A DNA stretch of 64,000 nucleotides, taken from contig NZ_CP150096.1 in the NCBI RefSeq assembly GCF_038396765.1, positions 3,827,001-3,891,000 of the forward strand. Direction: 5' to 3'. This document shows positions 33,697-42,153 of the stretch, piece by piece. A program made the translations under genes and the position numbers. The notes under the pieces were generated by a model. The model searched no databases. It was given only the letters and a program-made list of their open reading frames with translations, and was not told where the DNA came from. This DNA is from Chitinophaga caseinilytica (GTDB lineage Bacteria; Bacteroidota; Bacteroidia; Chitinophagales; Chitinophagaceae). Position 1 is the first letter of the stretch; each line of letters opens with the position of its first letter.

Positions 33697-34575
33697 ATGC
33701 AAGTACAATCCATAGATCGAGTTGACCATATCACACCGGAGGATTTCAGGAAACACTATTATGAGACCCGCAAACCCTTGATCATCACAGGATTGTCCAA
33801 ACAGTGGCCAGCCTTCGAAAAGTGGACCTGGGATTATTTCAAGTCTATCGTCGGCGACAGGACCGTGGGCGTCTACAACAACGAAAGGGCAGGGGCCAAA
33901 ACCCTCGTGAACGGGGCCGATGAATACATCACGTTCGGCCAGTACCTGGACATGGTCGCCACAGGGCCGGTGCAGCTCCGCATCTTCCTGTTCAATATTT
34001 TTCAGCACGCCCCGCAGCTGACGGGAGATTTCAACTGGCCCGACGAGCTGGCCAAAGGTTTCCTCAAAAAATACCCGATGCTCTTCGTCGGCGGTGGCGG
34101 TTCGGTTGCCCATATGCACTACGACATCGATCTCAGCCACATTTTCCATACCCAGTTCGTGGGCCGCAAACGCGTGCTGCTATTGGACAATAGCCAGTCG
34201 GAGCTCATCTACCGCATGCCCATGACCGTGGAAAGCGCCGCCAATTTCGTGGGCTGGGCCGAGCAGCTCGACGAAAACCGTTACCCCGCGCTCAAATACG
34301 CCAAGGCGTACACTACGGTGCTGGAGCATGGGGATTCCATGTTCATGCCCGGGGGCTACTGGCACCATATGGAGTACCTGGAAGGTGGCTTCGCCATGAG
34401 CCTGCGCGCCCTCGACCAATCGCTCTCCGGCAAGCTGAACGGGCTTTACCACATCGCGGGGCTCCGCAGCGTCAACAACCTTCTCATCAAAATGGCGCCG
34501 GAATGGTGGTATCATTATAAAAGGAAAGTAGCCACCCAAAGAGCCGAAAAAGCCATGCGCCGCCTCATGGCCTAA
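33697..34575 (+). CDS. Cupin-like (JmjC-type) 2-oxoglutarate-dependent oxygenase
   Basis: A 292-residue protein. The N-terminal part reads HITPEDFRKHYYETRKPLIITG, typical of cupin_8/JmjC hydroxylases. Iron ligands are suggested by HMHYDIDLSHIFHTQF (HXD) and by a second His in PGGYWHHMEYL. Related enzymes hydroxylate protein side chains, for example on ribosomal proteins. ATG 33697 is chosen over GTG 33691. The substrate is unknown. The next gene is rimO, itself a ribosomal-protein modifier, which makes a ribosomal target attractive but unproven. Confidence 0.8.
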   Translation: MQVQSIDRVDHITPEDFRKHYYETRKPLIITGLSKQWPAFEKWTWDYFKSIVGDRTVGVYNNERAGAKTLVNGADEYITFGQYLDMVATGPVQLRIFLFNIFQHAPQLTGDFNWPDELAKGFLKKYPMLFVGGGGSVAHMHYDIDLSHIFHTQFVGRKRVLLLDNSQSELIYRMPMTVESAANFVGWAEQLDENRYPALKYAKAYTTVLEHGDSMFMPGGYWHHMEYLEGGFAMSLRALDQSLSGKLNGLYHIAGLRSVNNLLIKMAPEWWYHYKRKVATQRAEKAMRRLMA

Positions 34576-34605
34576 CGGAAAATGCAGATATTCAAATAAT
34601 TTACT

Positions 34606-34613
34606 TACCTTTG
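34606..34613 (+). promoter_or_regulatory. -7 box candidate for rimO
   Basis: TACCTTTG matches TAnnTTTG exactly. It would give a leader of about 125 nt before the TTG start of rimO; the leader has a GCAATT/AATTGC inverted repeat close to the start codon. Confidence 0.45.
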
Positions 34614-34743
34614 CGTCTTCTCAATAGCTCCACTTAGGCTCATAGTCACTTCAAACAGCTTGCCTGCTGTACTCTCAAGAGCGTGTCTGCGTGTCTTCGT
34701 GGCAATTCCGGGACGAAACCGGGAGAAATTAAAAAATTGCTTT

Positions 34744-36051
34744 TTGAAGACGAGAACTTTAAAGAAAGACAAGGTTAATATTATTACGCTGGGTTGCTCC
34801 AAAAACATGGTGGATTCGGAGGTATTAAGCGGACAGCTGAAAGCCAACGACATCGACGTAGTGCACGAAAATGCCAAACGCGATCATAACATCGTGATTG
34901 TCAACACCTGCGGATTTATTGACAAAGCAAAGGAAGAATCCATCAACACCATCCTCGACCAGGTAGACCTGAAGGAGAGCGGCAAGCTCGACAAGGTGTA
35001 CGTGACCGGTTGCCTCAGTGAGCGTTACCGGGGCGACCTGGAGAAGGAGATTCCCGGTGTGGACGCCTGGTTCGGTACGATGGAAATGACCGCCATCCTG
35101 AAGAAATTCGATGCCGATTACAAGGCGGAACTGATCGGGGAGCGCCTGCTGAGCACGCCTTCCCATTATGCTTACCTGAAAATTTCCGAAGGCTGCAACC
35201 GCACCTGTTCCTTCTGCGCCATCCCGCTCATGCGCGGCCAGCACGTTTCCAAGCCCATCGAACAGATCGTGGCGGAAGCGGAAAGGCTCGTGAAGATCGG
35301 CGTGAAGGAAGTGATGCTCATCGCGCAGGAACTGACCTATTACGGGCTGGACCTGTACAAGCAGCGCCGCCTGGCAGATCTGCTCAACGCCCTCGCCGAT
35401 GTGAAAGGGCTGGAGTGGATACGGCTGCACTACGCGTATCCCACGAAGTTCCCCATGGAAATCCTGGACGTGATGCGCGAGCGCGACAACATCTGTAATT
35501 ATCTCGACATCCCGCTGCAGCACATCGCAGACCCGATGCTCAAAGCCATGAAGCGCCAGATCACCCGCCAGGAGATCGTGGACCTCATCGCCGGCATCCG
35601 CGAAAAAGTGCCCGGCATCGCCCTGCGCACCACCCTGATCACCGGCTTCCCCGGCGAAACGCTGGAAGACGTGGAAGATGTGAAACGCTTCCTCGAAGAA
35701 GTCCGCTTCGACCGTGTGGGCGTGTTCACTTACAGCCACGAGGAAAATACTTCGGCTTACGAGCTGGAAGACACGATCCCCGCTGAAGAAAAGGAACGCC
35801 GCGCGCAGGACATCATGGAAACGCAGCAGGAAATTTCCCTGGAGAAAAACCAGGAGATGGTTGGCAAAGTCTTCAAAGTAATAGTGGATAAAAAAGAATC
35901 CGGCCGATACCTGGGCCGCACGGAGTTCGATTCGGTAGAGGTGGATAATGAAGTGATCATTAACACGGACAGGAAGTTGAAACCCGGAGATTTCGTACAG
36001 GTTAAAATTACCAGGGCGTTCGACTACGACCTGGAAGGAGAGCTGGTTTAA
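34744..36051 (+). CDS. rimO: Ribosomal protein S12 methylthiotransferase RimO
   Basis: About 435 residues. It adds a methylthio group to Asp of ribosomal protein S12. The MTTase domain has Cys18 (TLGCSKN), Cys56 (VNTCGF) and Cys90 (TGCLSERY). The radical SAM motif CNRTCSFC is at 151-158, and a TRAM domain ends the protein (KVFKVIVDKKESGRYLGRTEFDS). The frame has no ATG where RimO should begin; TTG 34744 (KTRTLKKDKVNIITLGCSKN follows) is the best start. An ATG at 34660 would add 28 residues unlike RimO. Position 34614-34743 would be a long leader. Confidence 0.92.
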   Translation: MKTRTLKKDKVNIITLGCSKNMVDSEVLSGQLKANDIDVVHENAKRDHNIVIVNTCGFIDKAKEESINTILDQVDLKESGKLDKVYVTGCLSERYRGDLEKEIPGVDAWFGTMEMTAILKKFDADYKAELIGERLLSTPSHYAYLKISEGCNRTCSFCAIPLMRGQHVSKPIEQIVAEAERLVKIGVKEVMLIAQELTYYGLDLYKQRRLADLLNALADVKGLEWIRLHYAYPTKFPMEILDVMRERDNICNYLDIPLQHIADPMLKAMKRQITRQEIVDLIAGIREKVPGIALRTTLITGFPGETLEDVEDVKRFLEEVRFDRVGVFTYSHEENTSAYELEDTIPAEEKERRAQDIMETQQEISLEKNQEMVGKVFKVIVDKKESGRYLGRTEFDSVEVDNEVIINTDRKLKPGDFVQVKITRAFDYDLEGELV

Positions 36052-36124
36052 ACTTTTTGCGCCGGCGTCATTAGATCACCCGGTCCGGTTATTAAAACAA
36101 CCCCGGGCCACCGAAAAAAATTAC

Positions 36125-37891
36125 ATGATTACATTCGAAACATTAGGCTTACAGGAAAACCTGCTTAAAGCCGTTACCGACCTTGGCTTTGTGACCCCGA
36201 CACCCATCCAGGAGAAAGCCATCCCGGTGCTGCTGGGCGGCGACCGCGACTTTGTGGGCCTCGCACAAACGGGAACCGGTAAAACGGCCGCTTTCGGTCT
36301 TCCCCTGCTGCATCAGCTGGATTTGAAGGTCCGACAGCCCCAGAGCCTGATTCTGTGCCCCACGCGCGAGCTCTGCATGCAGATCACCAGCGACCTCAAG
36401 AACTTTTCAAAATACCTGGGCGAAATCAACATCGTTCCCGTATACGGCGGTACCTCCATCGGCATGCAGCTGCGCGACCTTAAACGCGGTGCGCACGTTG
36501 TCGTGGCAACGCCAGGCCGCCTGCTCGACATCATCGAGCGTGGAGCCATCAACTTCGACAATGTTCGCTATGCGATCCTTGACGAAGCGGACGAAATGCT
36601 GAACATGGGCTTCCAGGAAGACATCAACAGCATTCTCTCCAACACCCCTGAAGAAAAAACCACCTGGCTGTTTTCCGCCACCATGCCCCAGGAAGTACGC
36701 CGGATCGCCCAGAAATTCATGGAAGATCCGTTCGAACTGACCGTTGGCGGCAAGAACACCGGTAACGCCAATATCGAGCACGAATACTACGTGGTGCGCC
36801 CCCGCGACAAATACGCGGCGCTCAAACGCATCGTAGACTTCAACCCCGACATCTTCGGCATCATCTTCACCCGTACCAAGATCGAATCCCAGGAAATCGC
36901 GGAATCGCTCATCAAGGACGGCTATAACGCCGACGCCCTGCACGGTGACCTCACCCAGCAGCAGCGCGACAAGGTGATGAAACGCTTCCGGGAAAAGAAC
37001 CTCCAGGTACTGGTGGCTACAGACGTGGCTGCGCGCGGCATCGACGTGGATAACGTTACGCACGTGATCAACTACGAACTGCCCGACGACGTGGAGAACT
37101 ACACCCACCGCTCCGGCCGTACGGCCCGTGCTGGCCGCTCCGGCGTTTCCATCGCTATCATCAGCGGTCGCGATATCGGAAAGATCCGCCAGATCGAGCG
37201 CGTGATCGGCAAGAAATTCGAAAAAGCGGAAGTGCCCGACGGGTTTGCCGTTTGCGAAAAACAGCTGTTCGCCCTCGTTCACCGCGTACATAACGTAACC
37301 GTTAACGAAGAGCAGATCGATCCTTACCTGACCCGCATCTACGAAGAATTCGCGGACCTGAGCAAGGAAGACATCATCCGCCGCTTCGCATCCCTCGAAT
37401 TCAACGAATTCCTCGAATACTACCAGGACGCTCCCGATCTGAACGTGAAGGAAGGCCCCCGCGGTAGCGACGAACATTCGATGACCCGCCGTAACTCCGG
37501 CAAATTCACCCGGCTGTTCATCAACCTCGGTTCGGTAGACAATTTCACCCGTGGCGATATGCTCCGCTTCATCTGCGACAACGCAGGCATCCGCGGCAAC
37601 AAGATCGGCCGCATCGACCTGAAAGGCGTTTATTCCTTCTTCGAAGTAGAAAACGATGTGGTACCCCAGGTACAGACCGGTTTCAAGAAAGTGGATTACA
37701 ATGGCCGTTCCGTGAGGATCGAAACTTCCCAGGACGGTGATAAACGCAAGCCCGGTGGCGGCGGTGGTTACCGTTCCTACGGCGACCGTCCCAAGCGCAC
37801 CTGGACCGGCAGCGAAGACGGTACTTTCCGTCCGCGCCGCGAATTCTCGAAAGGTGCCAGCAGTGGCGGATTCCGTCCGAAACGTGGCTAA
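36125..37891 (+). CDS. DEAD-box RNA helicase with DbpA-type RNA-binding C-terminus
   Basis: A 588-residue ATP-dependent RNA helicase. Q motif TPTPIQEKAIP, motif I AQTGTGKT (47-54), Ia PTRELCMQ, II DEAD (153-156), III SAT, and V/VI TDVAARGIDVDNV and HRSGRTARAGR are all intact. From ~residue 455 there is a DbpA-like RRM fold (RLFINLGSVDNFTRGDMLRF, GVYSFFEVEN). The end is a Gly/Arg-rich tail (KPGGGGGYRSYGDRPK...GGFRPKRG). It resembles DeaD/CsdA helicases involved in ribosome assembly and cold adaptation. Confidence 0.95.
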   Translation: MITFETLGLQENLLKAVTDLGFVTPTPIQEKAIPVLLGGDRDFVGLAQTGTGKTAAFGLPLLHQLDLKVRQPQSLILCPTRELCMQITSDLKNFSKYLGEINIVPVYGGTSIGMQLRDLKRGAHVVVATPGRLLDIIERGAINFDNVRYAILDEADEMLNMGFQEDINSILSNTPEEKTTWLFSATMPQEVRRIAQKFMEDPFELTVGGKNTGNANIEHEYYVVRPRDKYAALKRIVDFNPDIFGIIFTRTKIESQEIAESLIKDGYNADALHGDLTQQQRDKVMKRFREKNLQVLVATDVAARGIDVDNVTHVINYELPDDVENYTHRSGRTARAGRSGVSIAIISGRDIGKIRQIERVIGKKFEKAEVPDGFAVCEKQLFALVHRVHNVTVNEEQIDPYLTRIYEEFADLSKEDIIRRFASLEFNEFLEYYQDAPDLNVKEGPRGSDEHSMTRRNSGKFTRLFINLGSVDNFTRGDMLRFICDNAGIRGNKIGRIDLKGVYSFFEVENDVVPQVQTGFKKVDYNGRSVRIETSQDGDKRKPGGGGGYRSYGDRPKRTWTGSEDGTFRPRREFSKGASSGGFRPKRG

Positions 37892-37916
37892 TTGATTTTT
37901 CTTATCAAGAAATATT

Positions 37917-37950
37917 ATACCCGCAAGCGTCAGTTTGCGGGTATTTTTTT
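37917..37950 (+). terminator. Terminator of the helicase gene
   Basis: Perfect 10-bp stem ATACCCGCAA/TTGCGGGTAT with a loop of about 8 nt, then T7. Confidence 0.92.
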
Positions 37951-37980
37951 ACCTTGTACCAAAGCACCCAAAGCCCAGAT

Positions 37981-39978
37981 ATGACGACCCATCAACCGAA
38001 CAAACAAAAGCTCCCCCGCAACGAAGAGCCTTTCAGAGAACTACAGCCCGTTGAGCCCTTTTCCCTGTTTTCCGCCAGGGATGTGGAGCAATTCCAGGCC
38101 GGTACGCACGACAGGCTGTACGAGAAATTCGGCTCGCACGGGCTTACCTATGAGGGCAAGCAGGGCACGTATTTCGCCGTGTGGGCGCCCAATGCGGCTT
38201 TTGTGTCGGTCATCGGGGATTTCAACGACTGGAACGCCTATAGCCATACGCTGTTCCCTCGGTGGGACAAGTCGGGGATCTGGGAAGGGTTCATCCCCGG
38301 GATCAAGGAACAGCAGCTGTATAAATATTTCATCCGCTCCAATTCCGGGGAAGAGCTGCGGAAGGGCGACCCCTTCGCCAACAGCTGGGAGCTGCGGCCG
38401 AAAACGGCTTCCGTCACCACGAAACTGGAATATAAATGGAAAGACGCCGCCTGGATGAAGAAAAGAGGGGAGAAGAACGGGCTGGACAGTCCGTTTTCCG
38501 TCTATGAAGTGCATCTTGGCTCCTGGCGCCGGCCCGATCCCGACGATCATGAGCGTTTTTATACCTATCGCGATATGGCGGCCATGATGGTGCCTTACGT
38601 GAAGGAAATGGGTTTCACGCACGTGGAATTCATGCCCGTGGCCGAGCACCCGTTCGACGGGAGCTGGGGGTACCAATTGACGGGGTTCTTCGCGCCCACG
38701 AGCAGGTACGGTACGCCGCAGGACTTTATGGCGCTGGTAGATGCGTTCCACCACGCGGGGATCGGGGTGATACTGGACTGGGTGCCTTCGCATTTTCCGT
38801 ATGACGACCATGGCCTCTACCGCTTCGACGGGAGCCATTGCTATGAATATGCGGACATGCGGAAAGGGTTCCATCCCGACTGGAACAGTTATGTTTTCAA
38901 CTATGGCCGCAACGAAGTGCGCTCGTTTTTGCTGAGCAATGCCCTTTTCTGGCTCGATCGTTTTCATATCGACGGGCTGCGCGTGGATGCGGTAGCCTCG
39001 ATGATCCACCTGGATTATTCCCGTAAACCGGGGACCTGGGAGCCCAACGTGCATGGCGGCGCCGAAAACCTCGAGGCGATCTCCTTCCTCAAGGAAATGA
39101 ATTCCCGCATTTACGAACGTTTTCCGGACGTGCAGACCATCGCCGAGGAATCTACTTCCTTTTATGGCGTGAGCCGGCCCGTGTTCCTCGGCGGGCTCGG
39201 GTTCGGGATGAAGTGGATGATGGGCTGGATGAACGACACGCTCGACTATTTCAAGAAAGACCCACTCTATCGTAAATGGTATCATAACCAGATCACGTTC
39301 AGCATGATGTACGTGTTCAGCGAGAATTTCATGCTGCCATTGAGCCACGACGAAGTGGTGCACGGGAAAAGCCCCATGATCTACAAAATGCCCGGCGACG
39401 ACTGGCAGAAATTCGCGAACCTGCGGTTGCTGTACAGTTACATGTTTACGCACCCCGGCACCAAGCTCCTTTTTATGGGCGATGAGTTCGGGGATACGAA
39501 GGAATGGAACTTCAAATCGGAACTGGGCTGGCATTTGCTGCAGCACCCGACCCACGGCAGGCTGCGGGAATTCGTGAAGGCGCTTAACGGTTTATATACC
39601 GGGGAAGCGGCGCTTTTCGGGCAGCAGTTCGATCCCGCGGGGTTTGAGTGGATCCATTTGGCCGACCAGGAAAACAGCATCCTCGTGTATGCCCGCAAAG
39701 GCGCGAACGGAGACGTGATACTCGTGGTACTGAACATGACGCCGGTGCCCCGTGAAGAATATCCGGTACCCATTCCCTGGGGCAATACCTTCCACGAAAT
39801 CCTCAACAGCGACGATGCCCAATGGTACGGCAGCGGCGTGGTGAACACGGGGCCGCTTACGCCGGTGCCCGGGCGGTTCGGGCGGCCGTACGACCTTATG
39901 CTGAGACTCCCGCCCCTGGGGGCTTCCATCCTGAAAATGGAAACGGAAAAACCGAAAAAGAGCAGGAAAAAAGCATAA
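37981..39978 (+). CDS. glgB: 1,4-alpha-glucan branching enzyme
   Basis: A 665-residue GH13 enzyme that makes alpha-1,6 branches in glycogen. The CBM48 domain (YFAVWAPNAAFVSVIGDFND) is followed by the barrel. Catalytic residues are nucleophile Asp336 (DGLRVDAVASM) and acid Glu389 (TIAEESTSF); LSHDEVVHGK gives the third carboxylate. The C-terminal beta domain ends in a Lys-rich tail (EKPKKSRKKA). ATG 37981 is chosen; a TTG 27 nt upstream is possible. No other glg genes lie next to it. The GH31 glucosidase at 55.9 kb may use related glucans. Confidence 0.96.
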   Translation: MTTHQPNKQKLPRNEEPFRELQPVEPFSLFSARDVEQFQAGTHDRLYEKFGSHGLTYEGKQGTYFAVWAPNAAFVSVIGDFNDWNAYSHTLFPRWDKSGIWEGFIPGIKEQQLYKYFIRSNSGEELRKGDPFANSWELRPKTASVTTKLEYKWKDAAWMKKRGEKNGLDSPFSVYEVHLGSWRRPDPDDHERFYTYRDMAAMMVPYVKEMGFTHVEFMPVAEHPFDGSWGYQLTGFFAPTSRYGTPQDFMALVDAFHHAGIGVILDWVPSHFPYDDHGLYRFDGSHCYEYADMRKGFHPDWNSYVFNYGRNEVRSFLLSNALFWLDRFHIDGLRVDAVASMIHLDYSRKPGTWEPNVHGGAENLEAISFLKEMNSRIYERFPDVQTIAEESTSFYGVSRPVFLGGLGFGMKWMMGWMNDTLDYFKKDPLYRKWYHNQITFSMMYVFSENFMLPLSHDEVVHGKSPMIYKMPGDDWQKFANLRLLYSYMFTHPGTKLLFMGDEFGDTKEWNFKSELGWHLLQHPTHGRLREFVKALNGLYTGEAALFGQQFDPAGFEWIHLADQENSILVYARKGANGDVILVVLNMTPVPREEYPVPIPWGNTFHEILNSDDAQWYGSGVVNTGPLTPVPGRFGRPYDLMLRLPPLGASILKMETEKPKKSRKKA

Positions 39979-40299
39979 TACCTTCCCGAAATAATCTGGC
40001 CGAAAATTTGTGGTTGAATTCCGGTACCAAACGTCCGGAAACGCCCGGCTGCGCCTTTGGTGCGGTAAGGGCCGTTTTTTATCCGGTGGAACGAATTCTC
40101 CAGTCGCCCACCTGTATCCAAACAATAAGCAATAGCATTCGCACGTTAAATTGAGTCGCCATTATCTTGTATTGAACCAGGACCATCATCTGTATTGAAC
40201 GAAAAACACCGTACGCCTCCGTCCATGCCATATTTATTGAGAACGCTTTAACCGGGTACAACATAAAAACCACATCACCTTTAAAACCAAATCTTTAGT
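39979..40299. other. Intergenic region between glgB and the DUF4382 gene
   Basis: About 320 bp. I see no credible gene, no strong terminator for glgB and no good TAnnTTTG/TTTG pair. A short direct repeat TGTATTGAAC occurs at about 40168 and 40190. The promoter of the DUF4382 gene is presumably here. Confidence 0.4.
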
Positions 40300-41223
40300 A
40301 TGAAAAACATCCTCCGAAAAGCTGGTTGGCCCGTACTTCTTATGGGCATACTGTCCGTCGTAATTTACGCCTGTAGCAAAAACGAATCCGCCGCACCCGA
40401 AAAAGTGCCCGATGGAAAACAAAAAGTCAGCCTCATGCTGACAGACGATCCCGGGCTGTTCGACAAGGTGAATATCGACATCCGTAAAGTGGAAGTTTTG
40501 ACGGATACCTGCGCAACGACCGTGCGCAATGACGACGACGATGATGACGATGACGACGATTGGGACGACCGCGACCGTTGCGGTTGGTGGGAAGACTGGC
40601 ACGACCGCTGGCATGACCGCGACTGCTTCGTGTGGGATTCGCTGGGCGTGAAGCCGGGCGTATATGATATGTTACAGCTGCGCAACGGCCTGGATACGAG
40701 CCTGGCAACGGGATACGTTCCGAAAGGGCGCATCAAGAGCATTCGCATCACGTTGGGGACGGAGAATTCGCTCGTGAAAGACGGGGTGACGTATCCGCTG
40801 CGTTCCATCAACGGGCAGGTGAAGATCGTGATCCGTGTGCGGCATAACGAGTGGGACGAAGTATCGCCCGACAACCTGCAGCTGTGGCTGGATTTCGACG
40901 TGCAGCGTTCCATTATCCGCGTCAGCAACGGCCGTTTCATCCTCAAGCCCTACATCCATGTATGGACGGTGAAACAAACGGGCGCTGTTTCCGGAAAAGT
41001 ATTGCCGGTGGATGCGCAATCCGTGATCACGGTTTACAACAACGCCGATTCGCTGTACGCATTGCCCGGCCGTAGCGGCGAGTGGAAGGTAAGAGGCCTC
41101 AAACCCGGCACCTACAGCGTATTCGTGAATGCCGGCAACGGATATAGAGACACGACGGTAACGGATGTAAAAGTGGAAAGAGCGAGGGAAACACGCATCC
41201 CATCCATCACGCTCAAAAAATAA
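40300..41223 (+). CDS. DUF4382-domain lipoprotein with an Asp run
   Basis: A 307-residue lipoprotein (LSVVIYAC lipobox, Cys25). The DUF4382 part is clear: SLMLTDDPGLFDKVNIDIRK, VYDMLQLRNGLDTSLATGY and KSIRITLGTEN. Inserted at about residues 78-110 is a run of ten Asp followed by WDDRDRCGWWEDWHDRWHDR, a highly acidic stretch rich in His and Trp that could bind metal. The C-terminal ~75 residues (GAVSGKVLPVDAQSVITVYN) look like a carboxypeptidase-regulatory-like sandwich. The function is unknown. Confidence 0.85.
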   Translation: MKNILRKAGWPVLLMGILSVVIYACSKNESAAPEKVPDGKQKVSLMLTDDPGLFDKVNIDIRKVEVLTDTCATTVRNDDDDDDDDDDWDDRDRCGWWEDWHDRWHDRDCFVWDSLGVKPGVYDMLQLRNGLDTSLATGYVPKGRIKSIRITLGTENSLVKDGVTYPLRSINGQVKIVIRVRHNEWDEVSPDNLQLWLDFDVQRSIIRVSNGRFILKPYIHVWTVKQTGAVSGKVLPVDAQSVITVYNNADSLYALPGRSGEWKVRGLKPGTYSVFVNAGNGYRDTTVTDVKVERARETRIPSITLKK

Positions 41224-41259
41224 ATGCTGATCAGCGCATAACCTATGCGTTTCCTGTAT

Positions 41260-41291
41260 AAGGCCGTTCCCGAAAATGGAGCGGCCTTTTT
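41260..41291 (+). terminator. Terminator of the DUF4382 gene
   Basis: 11-bp stem AAGGCCGTTCC/GGAGCGGCCTT with one wobble, 7-nt loop, then TTTTT. Confidence 0.82.
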
Positions 41292-41347
41292 ACTTCCGGA
41301 AGACTTGTTGGTTGATAAAAAATATTAATTTGTGGGATCGAAAAATC

Positions 41348-41932
41348 ATGAGTATGAAACGCACGGGCATTATGATCCTGTTAGGCTGCGGCCTTTATTT
41401 CTCCGCCGGCGCGCAAAGCGCGGAAAACCGGGTAGACGCGAAGAAGCGTAAACAGGGTGTGTGGATGGAAAGGTTGCCCGCGCTGCGGGAAGACCCGGCG
41501 TACATTCTGGAGGGCACTTACCTGAACGACCGGAAGGAAGGCGTTTGGAAAAAGACGACGGAAGATGGCGATGTGGTGGCGGAAGAAACGTATAAAAACG
41601 GCGCGCTCGACGGGCTGTGCAAATATTATTACCCCAATGGAAAAATAATGGCGACGGGCAGGATGCTGGCCATCGACCTGGAAGGACAAAAAGATACCGT
41701 TGTGACGATCGATGTTACGACGGGCGAGGAGAAGCTTGTGGAAGTAACACGTAAGGGTCATTCCGTGCGCCACGGCGAATGGAAGCTCTATGACGAAGAC
41801 GGCGGCGTGCTCCGGGAAACCTATGAAAAGGGGGAGGTCAGCGAGTCGGTAATGCAGGAAAAACGGCGTGCCACACAAACTCCTTTGCCACATGAGGCAC
41901 AGCCGGCGAAACGCGGTGGCAGAAAAGAATAA
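41348..41932 (+). CDS. Exported YwqK-like (MORN-variant repeat) protein
   Basis: About 194 residues with a signal peptide (MSMKRTGIMILLGCGLYFSAGAQ). Repeats of the MORN-variant type follow: EGTYLNDRKEGVWKKT, TYKNGALDGLCKYYYPNGK, and HGEWKLYDEDGGVLRETYEKG. YwqK-like proteins are often listed as antitoxin-related, but many exported Bacteroidota members stand alone. Two starts (41348, 41354) are possible. A weak -7 box (TTAATTTG, 41325-41332) lies just upstream. Confidence 0.75.
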   Translation: MSMKRTGIMILLGCGLYFSAGAQSAENRVDAKKRKQGVWMERLPALREDPAYILEGTYLNDRKEGVWKKTTEDGDVVAEETYKNGALDGLCKYYYPNGKIMATGRMLAIDLEGQKDTVVTIDVTTGEEKLVEVTRKGHSVRHGEWKLYDEDGGVLRETYEKGEVSESVMQEKRRATQTPLPHEAQPAKRGGRKE

Positions 41933-42153
41933 AAACATACCAAAACTAATCCGAAAGACGCGTTGTAACGTATATTTTTATACGGAAAGGAATCCTTATA
42001 TTTATTCACCGCAACTGTGGTGAATGCCCCGTGATAACGATCCATCTATTTGATTGAACTACTGTAGCAGCCGGCCGGCAAAGCAAGACATGAAAAACCT
42101 GGCGCCGGCGACGCTTTATTTTTCCAATTTGTTTGTTTCAAAATCTGTTCGTG

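Noticed and set aside
39822..40154. Plus-strand frame crossing the end of glgB into the gap
   Set aside because: Out of frame within glgB, no start signal, no recognisable product.
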